Source: Nocardiopsis trehalosi NBRC 14201 (lineage in GTDB: Bacteria > Actinomycetota > Actinomycetes > Streptosporangiales > Streptosporangiaceae). From it: a stretch of DNA of 64,000 nucleotides. Below, in pieces: positions 55,333 through 63,695 of the stretch (position 1 is the first letter of the stretch; every line of letters begins with the position of its first letter). A program made the translations under genes and the position numbers. The notes beneath the pieces were generated by a model, which ran no database searches, was not told the DNA's origin, and saw nothing but the letters and a program-made list of their open reading frames with translations. The stretch is from the NCBI RefSeq assembly GCF_001552555.1, contig NZ_BCRK01000001.1, positions 57,577-121,576 on the forward strand. Direction: 5' to 3'.

Positions 55333-56878
55333 GGTCGGCGATGCGCAGCGCGTGGACGAGGTCGTGGGTGCCGGGGCCGGGCACCAGGAGGTCGCGGTTG
55401 AGCAGCCGCTCGGCGGTGCGCAGGCGGGCGCGGACGGTGGTGCGGTTGATGCCGAGCTCCCGGGACGTGCGCTGGGCGTCGGTGCCGGACGCGATCCAGG
55501 CGCGCAGCGTGTCCGCCACGGGGTCGTGGGGGCCGTCGAACACGGGTTTGAGGAACGTCTCGGCCCAGGCGGCGGCCTCCTCCCCCGCGAGCAGCGCGTC
55601 CAGGCGCGGCGCGGGCCGGGTGCCGTCCGACCCGCCCTGCCCGTCCGACCCGACCGGTCCATCCGACCCGATCGGCCCGAGCGGCGCGAGGTCGTCGACG
55701 GCCAGGGCGAGGGCGAGGTCGGCGCGGGCGTCGACGCGGCGCAGGTCCGCGCCCAGCGCCTCCTCGACCCGCCGCAGGTGCGCCGCGACGGTGTTGCGGC
55801 TGATGTCCAGCAGGCGCGCGACGCCGGTGTGCGGGAAGGCCAGGGCCAGGCGCACGACGTCGAGGCTGAGCCGGGGCAGGGGCCGGACCGGCGCCAGCAC
55901 CGCGTCGGCCCAGGCGCGGGCGGCGGTGCGCGGCAGCAGCCGGGCCAGCGGCGCCGCCCCCTGGTAGGGCGCCGCGCGCTGCGGTGTGCCGCGGGCCGCC
56001 GCCAGGGCGTGGCGGGCCTGCTCGTAGGCGCGCGCCGTCTCCGCCAGGGGGTGCGGGGCGCTGATGCCCAGCGCGTAGCGCGGGGTGTCGCGGACCATGG
56101 AGCGCAGCAGGGCCGCGAGGCCGCTGTCGCCCTCGCCGTCGTCGTCGGCGACCAGGCAGATGACGTGGGCGTCGAAGACCGGGCAGCGCAGCATGAGGTG
56201 GCGGCCGTGGTAACCGGACGCGTCCTGGAACCGCTCGATGACCGGGTCCCGGTCACCCGGCGGGCACGACAGCAGGTGCACGCGGACGCGTTCGCGGTCC
56301 AGCAGCGGGGGGACCGCGCCGACCGTCATCCGGCGGGCGAGCGCCAGGTCGCCCGCCATCAGCGCCATGAACACCGCCACCCGCACCCGGGCGACGGCGT
56401 CCTGGTAGCGCCGGGCGGCGTCGTCGGCGCGGTGCAGCCGCCGCAGCGCCTCGATGACGGTCCCGGTGTGCGACGCCAGGGCGGTGACCTCCCGGGCGGG
56501 CGGCGAGGGCGCCGCGACGACCAGGACGGGCCCCGGCGCGGCCGGCCCCAGCGCCTCGCAGCGGACGTGCAGCCCCGCGGCCTCCGTCGCCGCCGCCGCG
56601 AGCCTGCGCCCGGCCAGTTCGGCCAGGACGGGGCGCAGGGCCGCGATGAGGTCGGGGGTGATCCCGGCGGTGGCGACCAGCGCCCTGCCGTGCGCGTCCA
56701 CCAGGGCGATGTCGGCCCCGGTGTGGTGCGCGAGCCGGTCGGCGATCCGCTGCGGCTGGGCGTCGGTGCCCCGGGCCAGGCCCCGGCGCATCTGGCGCAG
56801 CAGGACGTCGAACACCTCAGGGGCCGCAGCGGGGCGGCCGTCCGGGGCCGCCGGACGGGGCTGTGGGGCGGGGGTCAC
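55322..56878 (-). CDS. PucR/CdaR-type regulator with two C-terminal HTH modules
   Basis: The 518-residue protein has a GAF-like N-terminal part (about 45-125), a middle domain and, at the end, two similar modules. Module one has LLDISRNTVAAHLRRVEEALG at about 356-376, module two has ELGINRTTVRARLRTAERLL at about 474-493; each is preceded by a WA(D/E)xxLxPV segment (at 323 and 438). A GSDG-repeat linker (401-420) joins them. Normal PucR proteins have a single HTH_30 end. GTG 56878 has no ribosome binding site. Its target is unknown and it has no enzyme gene beside it. Confidence 0.8.
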   Translation of the reverse strand: MTPAPQPRPAAPDGRPAAAPEVFDVLLRQMRRGLARGTDAQPQRIADRLAHHTGADIALVDAHGRALVATAGITPDLIAALRPVLAELAGRRLAAAATEAAGLHVRCEALGPAAPGPVLVVAAPSPPAREVTALASHTGTVIEALRRLHRADDAARRYQDAVARVRVAVFMALMAGDLALARRMTVGAVPPLLDRERVRVHLLSCPPGDRDPVIERFQDASGYHGRHLMLRCPVFDAHVICLVADDDGEGDSGLAALLRSMVRDTPRYALGISAPHPLAETARAYEQARHALAAARGTPQRAAPYQGAAPLARLLPRTAARAWADAVLAPVRPLPRLSLDVVRLALAFPHTGVARLLDISRNTVAAHLRRVEEALGADLRRVDARADLALALAVDDLAPLGPIGSDGPVGSDGQGGSDGTRPAPRLDALLAGEEAAAWAETFLKPVFDGPHDPVADTLRAWIASGTDAQRTSRELGINRTTVRARLRTAERLLNRDLLVPGPGTHDLVHALRIADRAP

Positions 56879-57211
56879 GGGAGCACGGGGGCGTCCGCGA
56901 AGCGGGCGCGGTCCGGGCGGCGGGTCGCGGGGCCGCGCCGGTGCGGCCGTGGGGCGCGGGGGATGGCGGGGATCAGGGCAAGGATGAACCGGGGCATGTC
57001 ATCCCATCGATACGTCGGCGGGGGTTCCGATTCTCCTCGCGCGCGTCCCCCGCGGCATAGGCGCGCGGCTGGCCCGCACCGGCCAGCCCGCCCGCCGGGG
57101 CCCGATGGCCCAGCCCAGGGGGGCCGCCCCCCGGGCCGACCGCAGACGGCCACCCGGCCGACGTGTCCCATCCGGCCCACCTGACGCGGTCGGCGCCCCC
57201 GGGCGGCGGGT
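56879..57211. other. Intergenic stretch upstream of the PucR-type gene
   Basis: No gene is supported. The region around 56990-57060 is relatively A/T-rich (CATCCCATCGATACGTC) and is the likely promoter area of the PucR-type gene on the minus strand. Confidence 0.45.
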
Positions 57212-57697
57212 CTACCCCGCTCCCGGAGGCGCGGGCCAGGACAGGTCCTCGCTGTCCTCGGGGACCCCCGATTCGGCGCAGGTCGCGGCGGACTCCCGCG
57301 ACGCGTCGGTGATGCGCCACGAGGGATCGCTCCCATCGGCGGTGGAGACGGAGTGGGCGGTCCGGACCCCCCATGCGTGCACTCCGGGCGTTCCGGCGTG
57401 CAGGTCGCCGCAGCTCCGGGTGAGATGCATCTGCAAGGCCCGCGCGGCCGGCATCGAGGCGACGCCCCGCTCGTCGGGCAGGACCGCCCGCAGCTCGGAG
57501 AGCGCGGCCAGGCGCGTCGCCGCGTCCGATGCTCCGAGGTTCTGGACCGCCTGTGTCACGTGGGACGCCTGCCACTGTTCGCGCGACAGCTCCGCCTGCT
57601 GCGCGGACTGGTAGGCCGACACGGCGGTGAAGAGCAGGGCGAGGGCCGCGAGGGCGGTGGCCGCGACCTTGGAGGCGTGTGCCCCTCTCTCTCCCAC
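57212..57697 (-). CDS. Hypothetical membrane-anchored protein
   Basis: The 161-residue product begins with a basic stretch and one transmembrane helix (KVAATALAALALLFTAVSAY), followed by a helical segment (QSAQQAELSREQWQASHVTQ, AVQNLGASDAATRLAALSELRAVL) that resembles the N-terminal part of small actinomycete membrane proteins with a low-complexity tail. The start codon at 57697 is GTG without a convincing ribosome binding site, so the true start may be slightly different. No family is recognised. Confidence 0.6.
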   Translation of the reverse strand: MGERGAHASKVAATALAALALLFTAVSAYQSAQQAELSREQWQASHVTQAVQNLGASDAATRLAALSELRAVLPDERGVASMPAARALQMHLTRSCGDLHAGTPGVHAWGVRTAHSVSTADGSDPSWRITDASRESAATCAESGVPEDSEDLSWPAPPGAG

Positions 57698-58068
57698 CGG
57701 GTGCGGCGGGCAGGGGGCGGCGGCGCCGGAGCCGTGACCGGCGACGGGGCGGGGACGGCCGGGGGGCGGCGGGTTCGGGTACGGGCGAGCGTGAAGCCGA
57801 TCGCCGCGCCGGCGGCGACCAGCGCGCGCGGGGCCGAGCGTGGGGTGGGGGGGCAGAGGAGAATCATCGGCGATTCCCGACCCGGCGCGTCACCGTCGAG
57901 CGGCCCGGCCCCGTGGTCGGGCACTCTGCGGGCGCGGGTCCCCGGGGCGCCGCACGTGGCCGCTCCCCACCGAGGCAGGGACACCGTGCGCCCATGGCCT
58001 CCTCCGGCTCGCCACCGCCCGCCCCTTGCGGTCCCCCCGCTGCGCGGGAGCGTGCGGCGGCCGGTGCC
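57698..58068. other. Stretch without a convincing gene
   Basis: A minus-strand frame around 57715-57870 contains a hydrophobic ALVAAGAAIGFTLA piece but no clear start or domain, so I do not call a gene. The remainder shows only shadows of antisense frames. Confidence 0.4.
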
Positions 58069-58566
58069 TCAGCGCCCGCCCCATGGCGCGCGCGACACCG
58101 CGAACGCGCCCAGGAGCAGCAGCACCAGGACCAGCGCCCCGCCGTCGGTGACCAGCGTCGGCAGCACACCCGCCGGGCCGTACAGGTCGAGCGAGGCGCG
58201 GAACACCTCCGCCGGAACGGCGGCCACCCCCACCGCCTGCGCCGCGTTCACCGCCACCGCCGTCCAGAACACCCCCCGCCCGCCGCCCGGCAGCACCGCG
58301 AGCACCCCCACCGCGTTGCCCGCGACGAATAGCCAGCCCACGGCCCGGAACGTGTCGAGGAACCCGGGCGCGGCGGCCGCCGCCTCGGCCGGGCCCATGC
58401 CCGCCAGGCGCATGGCGTGCTCCAGCATCGCCAGGTCGACCACCACCACGTTCTGCAGCAGGGTGCCGACCGCGAACACGGCCGAGCACGCGGCGGTCAG
58501 CACGCGCAGCCGCCACTGCCAGGCGGCGGGCAGCGCGCGCGGGAGCGGCGGCGACGACACGGCCAT
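58069..58566 (-). CDS. Four-helix membrane protein of unknown function
   Basis: The 165-residue protein has about four transmembrane segments (RVLTAACSAVFAVGTLLQNV, AVGWLFVAGNAVGVLAVL, GVFWTAVAVNAAQAVGVAAV, GALVLVLLLLGAFAV) and short loops, with no catalytic signature. GAGGAGAGG precedes ATG 58566. It stands alone between the erythromycin-esterase-like gene and the hypothetical gene. The pattern resembles DoxX-like or DUF-type small membrane proteins but no family can be named with confidence. Confidence 0.68.
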   Translation of the reverse strand: MAVSSPPLPRALPAAWQWRLRVLTAACSAVFAVGTLLQNVVVVDLAMLEHAMRLAGMGPAEAAAAAPGFLDTFRAVGWLFVAGNAVGVLAVLPGGGRGVFWTAVAVNAAQAVGVAAVPAEVFRASLDLYGPAGVLPTLVTDGGALVLVLLLLGAFAVSRAPWGGR

Positions 58567-58719
58567 GGGGGCACCTCTCCTCGGTTGCGGTGCGGCGAGG
58601 CTAACCGCGCCGGCCGGCCCCGCGCAGCGACGCGGCCACCCCCGCCGAGGGTGCGGGGAACACGACCACCGGCCGGGGTGCGGGCCCCCGCGTCGCGGCG
58701 GCGCGGCCCGCGCCCCGGG

Positions 58720-60033
58720 TCACAGGTCCAGGTCGGGCAGAACCGTCGTCGCCGGCACCGCCAGCACCCCGTCGAACGCCTCGGCGACCGGCGTGTGCAG
58801 GTAGCCGGCCTGCATACGCAGCCGGTCGGGGACCTGCTCCGGCGCGAGCCCCGCCCGGCGGGCGGCCCGCAGGTCGGCCAGGACCGGCCGCGCATTGCCA
58901 CCGGCCCCGGCCAGTTCGGCCTCGACGCTGCCCGCCTCGGGCGCACCCAGCTCGGTGTCCTCCACGACGAACCCGAACTCCGCGGTCTCCACCCGCACCA
59001 TCTCAGCGGTGCGCCCGCCGATGCCGGTCAGCGCCAAGGGGGCGTAGTCGGCCCCCAGCGCCTCGTCCAGGAACAGCCCCATGGGCAGCCCGGTCAGCTG
59101 CCCGTCGAAGGAGACGGGGGTGCGCTGGATGTGGGCGTTGTGCGCCATGACCACGGCGCGCGTGCCCGGCGGGCGGCGCCGCAGGTGCCACAGCAGCGAG
59201 TCGGCCATGTAGCGGTCGCGCGCGGAGGTGTCGGCGGTCATCCCGGTGCCCGCGAACAGCCCGGCCATGGCCCGGAACGTGTACTCGGTCGCCACGGCGC
59301 CCTCGACCCGGCGCAGGGCCAGGTCGAAGGCGGCCCGGCCGCCCCGCTCGACGTACAGCGGCTCCACGGCGCGCAGCCGCAGCAGCAGCCGGGACAGGAC
59401 CGCGCTGAGGGCGTCCTGCTCGGCGGCGGGGGTCCGCTCCCACCGGGGGGCGGCCGACGCCTGGCTGCGGCCGGAGAACGACGCCGCGACGCGCAGTGCG
59501 GTATCGACCAGCGGCAGCGCCTCGGGGTCGACGTCGCGCAGGTAGGCGGCGACGGGGTCGAGTGCGGGCCGCAGCGACCCCCCGGCCTCGGGCACGTCGA
59601 CCCCGCCGAACGCGACCGGGTGCTCGGCGGCGGCGTTGTGCCGGCGCAGCCGGTGCAGCAGGGGGTCCAGGCCCATGGGCAGCCGGGCGGCGGTCGCGGC
59701 GGCGAGGTCGGTGGCGCCGCCCTCGCCGTGGACCCAGGCGTCGAGCGGGACGCCCTCGCTGAACCCGTACTCGAAGGTGAGCAGGGTGAACCCGCGGCGT
59801 TCGACCAGGTGGCGCAGCAGGCGTTCGCGCAGCTTCCCGAACTCGGTGATGAAGTGGGAGTTCTCGCCGATCGCGACGACCCGCGCGTCGCCGATGACCC
59901 CGTCCAGCGCGGCCAGGTCGTCCAGCGGCGCGTCGGGGTCGACGTGGTCCAGCGGCGCGGTGTGGGGGCGCAGCCGCCCGGTGGCGGCGGGGCCGGCATC
60001 GGGCGCGGCGGGGCGGGGGCGGTCGTCGGACAT
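58720..60033 (-). CDS. Erythromycin esterase-like hydrolase
   Basis: The 437-residue protein has the Ere superfamily marks: VVAIGENSHFITEFGKLRE with the active-site Glu and His, FEYGFSEGVPLDAWVHG, and VVMAHNAHIQRTP with a second His pair. EreA/EreB hydrolyse macrolide lactones; relatives of this family in actinomycetes may act on other esters or be unrelated in substrate. GAAGGG precedes ATG 60033, and the frame upstream of it is unrelated. The ABC-F, APH-like and nucleotidyltransferase-like genes elsewhere in the window fit the same antibiotic-resistance theme, but none is linked to it in an operon. Confidence 0.82.
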   Translation of the reverse strand: MSDDRPRPAAPDAGPAATGRLRPHTAPLDHVDPDAPLDDLAALDGVIGDARVVAIGENSHFITEFGKLRERLLRHLVERRGFTLLTFEYGFSEGVPLDAWVHGEGGATDLAAATAARLPMGLDPLLHRLRRHNAAAEHPVAFGGVDVPEAGGSLRPALDPVAAYLRDVDPEALPLVDTALRVAASFSGRSQASAAPRWERTPAAEQDALSAVLSRLLLRLRAVEPLYVERGGRAAFDLALRRVEGAVATEYTFRAMAGLFAGTGMTADTSARDRYMADSLLWHLRRRPPGTRAVVMAHNAHIQRTPVSFDGQLTGLPMGLFLDEALGADYAPLALTGIGGRTAEMVRVETAEFGFVVEDTELGAPEAGSVEAELAGAGGNARPVLADLRAARRAGLAPEQVPDRLRMQAGYLHTPVAEAFDGVLAVPATTVLPDLDL

Positions 60034-60176
60034 GGCGGTGGGCCCTTCGTCGGCGGTGGGACGGCGCCGGCGGCGCGGCACGGCCGCGCGGGCCCGGCGT
60101 ACCGGCCGCCGCCCGCCGGAGCGGGCTCGCCGCCCGGGACCCTACCCGCGCCCGCCCGGCCGCACCAGCGCTTTTC

Positions 60177-60199
60177 GACCGCCGACGGCAGCGGCGGTC
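60177..60199 (-). terminator. Stem-loop at the end of the CPBP gene
   Basis: A perfect 8-bp stem (GACCGCCG / CGGCGGTC) with a 7-nt loop begins at the CPBP stop codon on the minus strand and is followed by GAAAAGC. Confidence 0.45.
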
Positions 60200-61028
60200 A
60201 GGTGCGCGGAGGGCGCCCCGGGCGGGCGGCGGTGCCGCGCCGGCGGTGGACCGCCAGGGCGATGGCGGCGGCGAGGGTGCACACCGCGGCGAGGGCGGCC
60301 TGGCCGGCCGCGCCCGCCTCGTCGGCGGCGAAGGCCAGCATGGCGAGGTTGACCAGGGCGTGGAAGACGCCGGAGACGAGCAGGTTGCCCCGGGGGCCGC
60401 CGTCGAGCAGCACGGCGAGCAGCACCGACATCGCCACGCACGCCAGCAGGAAGGACCCCATGTACAGCGGGGACTCGGCGAAAACCTGGACGTGCCAGCA
60501 GCCCCAGAGCAGGCCGACGGCCACGGCGGCGGGCAGCAGGCCGAAGCGCCCCTGCAGGCGGGGCTGGAGGTAGCAGCGCCAGCCGACCTCCTCGGCGGCC
60601 GCGCCGATGAACTGGGCGGCCACGACGAGCAGGACCGGGGCGGGCAGGTCCTCGGGGGAGATGACGGCCACCCGGCCGGTGGTCGCGGCGCCGACGGCGG
60701 CGAGCGCGGCGGCCACGGCCGCACCGACCCCGACCGCCACGGCCAACCCGGTGCCCACGGCGCGGGAGAGCCCCACGGACACGCGGACCACCCGCTGCTC
60801 CCGGGGGCGGCGCGCGTGCAGCGCCATGACGGCGAGGACGCCCAGGGCGGGGGCGAACTGGACGATCTCGATGACCACCAGGTCGATCCCCAGGGCGGGC
60901 TGGACCGCCACCAGGAGCCCGCCGCCGAGGAAGGTCACGGCGAGGAAGACGCCGACGTCGACCCACATTCGCGGGGGTGCGGGGCGGGCGGGCGCGGGGG
61001 CGCGGGAGGAGGAGGCGTCGGTCGACAT
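60198..61028 (-). CDS. CPBP-family intramembrane protease (CAAX-like)
   Basis: The 276-residue membrane protein has the CPBP motifs EEVGWR (in AAAEEVGWRCYLQPRL), a His in LLWGCWHVQVF and another in FHALVNLAML, set between about seven transmembrane helices. These three motifs form the metal site of the Abi/CAAX protease superfamily; in bacteria they process peptides, including some bacteriocins, or give immunity. ATG 61028 was preferred to a GTG at 61031. The YcaO peptide locus is 42 kb away, so a link is only speculation. Confidence 0.87.
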   Translation of the reverse strand: MSTDASSSRAPAPARPAPPRMWVDVGVFLAVTFLGGGLLVAVQPALGIDLVVIEIVQFAPALGVLAVMALHARRPREQRVVRVSVGLSRAVGTGLAVAVGVGAAVAAALAAVGAATTGRVAVISPEDLPAPVLLVVAAQFIGAAAEEVGWRCYLQPRLQGRFGLLPAAVAVGLLWGCWHVQVFAESPLYMGSFLLACVAMSVLLAVLLDGGPRGNLLVSGVFHALVNLAMLAFAADEAGAAGQAALAAVCTLAAAIALAVHRRRGTAARPGRPPRT

Positions 61029-61113
61029 CACGGCTCTTCTGTTTTGGTGGGTTTTGTCCGATCCGGGGATACTACGCCCTCGCCCGCGCCGCCCCCGCCC
61101 CCGGCCGGGCCCG

Positions 61114-61749
61114 TCAGTCGGGCATGCGTTCGCGCAGCGTCTCGACGCCGTCGCCGTCCAGCTCGTCCAGGTGGGCGGAGCGGCCGGTCATCGCCATGAT
61201 GAGGGCGAGCGTGCCCCCGCGCACGAGCGGTCCACCACCGGAGGCGAACGGCCCGTCGGTGGCCTGCAGCCGCAGCCCGCGCACCCGGCTCTTGGCGACG
61301 ACGACCTGGTCGGAGCCCTGGTAGTACTCCGCCACGCGGGTCAGCACGGCGATCGGGCGCTCACCGGCGATGCCCAGGGGCCGCCGGATGTCCTCGCCGT
61401 GCACGACCACCTCGCCCAGGATGGCGGGCCCGGGCAGGGGCGGCGACGTCGTGCTGTCGACGACCGCCCGGAAGCGCGCGAGGGTCTCGGCGCCGGAGCC
61501 GCCCATCTGCTCGGCCAGGCGCATCGCGACCTGGGCGTCGAAGTCGAACCGGCAGCGGACGACCCCGGCGAACCAGCGCAGGCCGGTCAGGGACGCCGAC
61601 GACGTGAGGTGGGCGAGGACCTCGCGCACGGTCAGGCCCGCGCACAGCGACGGCGTCGCCCACCGCTCCTCGGTCAGGCCCGACAGGTCGGCGGCGAGCG
61701 CCGCGCGCTCGCGGTGGATCAGCGGCCACAGGTCCGCGCGGCCGCTCAT
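61114..61749 (-). CDS. Mycothiol-dependent maleylpyruvate-isomerase/DinB-like enzyme (TIGR03083 type)
   Basis: The 211-residue protein has the MDMPI_N pattern: LWPLIHRERAALAADLSGL, SLCAGLTVREVLAHLTSS with the first metal His, and VVHGEDIRRPLG with His and acidic ligands. Members are metal enzymes that use mycothiol as cofactor, a thiol made only by actinobacteria. GTG or ATG starts near 61749 fit the family length. It is a single-gene unit between the CPBP and sigma-factor genes. Substrate unknown. Confidence 0.85.
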   Translation of the reverse strand: MSGRADLWPLIHRERAALAADLSGLTEERWATPSLCAGLTVREVLAHLTSSASLTGLRWFAGVVRCRFDFDAQVAMRLAEQMGGSGAETLARFRAVVDSTTSPPLPGPAILGEVVVHGEDIRRPLGIAGERPIAVLTRVAEYYQGSDQVVVAKSRVRGLRLQATDGPFASGGGPLVRGGTLALIMAMTGRSAHLDELDGDGVETLRERMPD

Positions 61750-61909
61750 CGGCGGGGTCCGTCGTCCGTACGGGGTGCCGGCGGTGTCATGGGTACTCCT
61801 TGCGTTGGGCTCGCGCCCTGCTCCGTGTCATGGGTGGGTGGTCGTCGGGGGTACGGCCGTCGGCGCGGCCTGCGGGTCCCGCTCCCGTCGGGACGGGCGC
61901 CGGCCGGGG

Positions 61910-63193
61910 TCACCGCTGCGGCGGAGGGGCGTCGGCGAGGGCGGCGAGGCGGCGGCGCAGGTCGGCCTTGTCCGGGTCGGTGCCGGCCAGGGCGATGGCC
62001 TCGCGGTAGGCCGCCGCGGCCTCGGCCGTGCGGCCGAGGCGGGCCAGCAGGTCGGCGCGCGCCGCCGGGTAGGGGTGGTGGCCGCGCAGGCGCGGCTCCC
62101 CCGCCAACCCGTCGAGCAGCGCCAGCCCCGCCTCGGGGCCGTCGCGCATGGCCACCGCCGCCGCCCGGTTGAGCGCGACGACCGGCGACGGCGCCAGCGC
62201 CATCAGCACGTCGTAGAGCGCCGCGATCTGCGGCCAGTCGGTGGCGTCGGCGTGCGGCGCCTCGGCGTGCAGGGCGGCGATCGCGGCCTGCACCCCGTAG
62301 GGGCCGGGCGACCCCCCCGTGAGCGCGGCGACGACCAGGGCGCGCCCCTCGTCGATCATCGCCCGGTCCCAGCGGGCGCGGTCCTGGTCGGCCAGCAGCA
62401 CCGGGGCGCCGTCGGGCCCGGTGCGGGCGGCGCGGCGGGCGTGCACGAGCAGCAGCAGCGCGAGCAGGCCCGCCGCCTCCCGCTCGGCGGGCATGAGCCG
62501 GTGCAGGATGCGCGCCAGGCGGACCGCCTCGGCGGCGAGGTCGGCTCGCTGCAGGTGCGGCCCCGAACTGGCCGCGTACCCCTCGGTGAACACCGAGTAC
62601 ACCGCCGCGAGCACCCCGGGCAGCCGCTCGGGCAGCTCGTCGGGGCCGGGCACCCGGAACGGGATGCGGGCCTCGCGGATCTTGCGCTTGGCGCGCACGA
62701 TGCGCTGCGCCATCGTCGCGGTCGGGACGAGGTGGGCCCGCGCCGTCTCGGCCGTCGTCAGCCCCGCCAGGCAGCGCAGCAGCAGCGCGCCCCGGTCCTC
62801 GGCGGGCAGCGCGGGGTGGGCGCAGGTGAAGAACAGCTGCAGCCGGTCGTCGGGCAGCCCGCCGCCGGCGTCGGCGGGCGGGGCCGGCTCGGCGCGCTCG
62901 GCCTCCACCCGCAGCACGGCGAGCCGGTCGGCGTAGGTGCGGTCGCGCCGCAGCCGGTCGACGGCGCGGCGGCGCGCCGTCGTCAGCAGCCAGGCGCCCG
63001 GCCTGGCCGGCACGCCTTCGGCCGGCCAGTGCCGCAGCGCCGCCTCGACCGCCTCGGAGGCGACCTCCTCGGCGAGGTCGAGGTCACCGAACCGGCGGAC
63101 GAGAGAGGCGAGCAGGAGCCCGTGCTCCTCGCGGAACACCGCTTCGACGGACGCGCGCGCGGCGGCCGGGGCCCCGGTGTCCTTCCCGTCCAC
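61910..63193 (-). CDS. ECF42-type RNA polymerase sigma factor with C-terminal extension
   Basis: The second ECF42 protein, 427 residues: sigma region 2 (FGDLDLAEEVASEAVEAALRHW, WLLTTARRRAVDRLRRD), region 4 (LTTAETARAHLVPTATMAQRI) and the long extension (YSVFTEGYAASSG ... LAPSPVVALNRAAAVAM). It lies 4 bp downstream of the DGPF gene at 63198, in the same operon. The promoter in front of the pair matches that of the first pair at 18410, so the two systems may cross-regulate or derive from one duplication. Confidence 0.93.
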   Translation of the reverse strand: MDGKDTGAPAAARASVEAVFREEHGLLLASLVRRFGDLDLAEEVASEAVEAALRHWPAEGVPARPGAWLLTTARRRAVDRLRRDRTYADRLAVLRVEAERAEPAPPADAGGGLPDDRLQLFFTCAHPALPAEDRGALLLRCLAGLTTAETARAHLVPTATMAQRIVRAKRKIREARIPFRVPGPDELPERLPGVLAAVYSVFTEGYAASSGPHLQRADLAAEAVRLARILHRLMPAEREAAGLLALLLLVHARRAARTGPDGAPVLLADQDRARWDRAMIDEGRALVVAALTGGSPGPYGVQAAIAALHAEAPHADATDWPQIAALYDVLMALAPSPVVALNRAAAVAMRDGPEAGLALLDGLAGEPRLRGHHPYPAARADLLARLGRTAEAAAAYREAIALAGTDPDKADLRRRLAALADAPPPQR

Positions 63194-63197
63194 CGGT

Positions 63198-63548
63198 TCA
63201 GGCCGAGAAGTCGGCGACGGGCCGGACGGTGACGGCGCCGCTGCCGCGCGACCCGGGGCAGCGGGCCGCCCAGTCCAGGGCGGCGTCCAGGTCGGGCACG
63301 TCGATGACGTAGAACCCGCCGAGCACCTCGCGGGTCTCGGCGAAGGGGCCGTCGGTGACGGTGCGCTCCCCGGAGGGGGCGACCCGCACGGTGGTGGCGG
63401 TGATGAGGTCGGCCAGCGACTCGCCGGAGACGAACACGCCGGCGTCGCGGACCTCCTTGTCGTAGGCCATCCAGTCCTCGACGGTGCACTCGTCGGCGGC
63501 GCCGTCGGCGTCGACGGACGTGGTCTGGATCAGCAGCAGGTACTTCAT
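63198..63548 (-). CDS. YciI/DGPF-domain protein
   Basis: The 116-residue protein has MKYLLLIQTTSVDADGAADE at the N-terminus and TDGPFAETREVLGGFYVID, the DGPF signature, later. AAGGAG precedes ATG 63548. It is the first gene of the operon with the ECF42 sigma factor, transcribed from an ECF42-type promoter at 63604-63630. It is shorter than the paralogue at 18487 by about 23 residues, lacking the C-terminal extension. Confidence 0.9.
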   Translation of the reverse strand: MKYLLLIQTTSVDADGAADECTVEDWMAYDKEVRDAGVFVSGESLADLITATTVRVAPSGERTVTDGPFAETREVLGGFYVIDVPDLDAALDWAARCPGSRGSGAVTVRPVADFSA

Positions 63549-63603
63549 GGTGGGCTCCTTGGGTGCCGGGTCCGCGTGCGGCGTGGCCGCCGTACACCAT
63601 GAC

Positions 63604-63630
63604 GACGATCGGGGACCCGGCGGATCGACA
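63604..63630 (-). promoter_or_regulatory. ECF42-type promoter of the second DGPF/sigma operon
   Basis: On the minus strand TGTCGA (63630-63625) and CGTC (63607-63604) are separated by 17 bp, with TGTCGATCCGC and GGTCCCCG flanks shared with the promoter at 18410-18437. It lies about 55 bp before the DGPF start at 63548. Confidence 0.65.
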
Positions 63631-63695
63631 CGGGATCGGACTTTCTCCCGGGTTTTTTCTCCGCGTCCTCCCAGGATGCCCCGGGCCGGCGGCCG

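Noticed and set aside
55600..55680. Tandem CCGTCCGACCCG-like DNA repeat
   Set aside because: It simply encodes the GSDG linker of the PucR-type protein.
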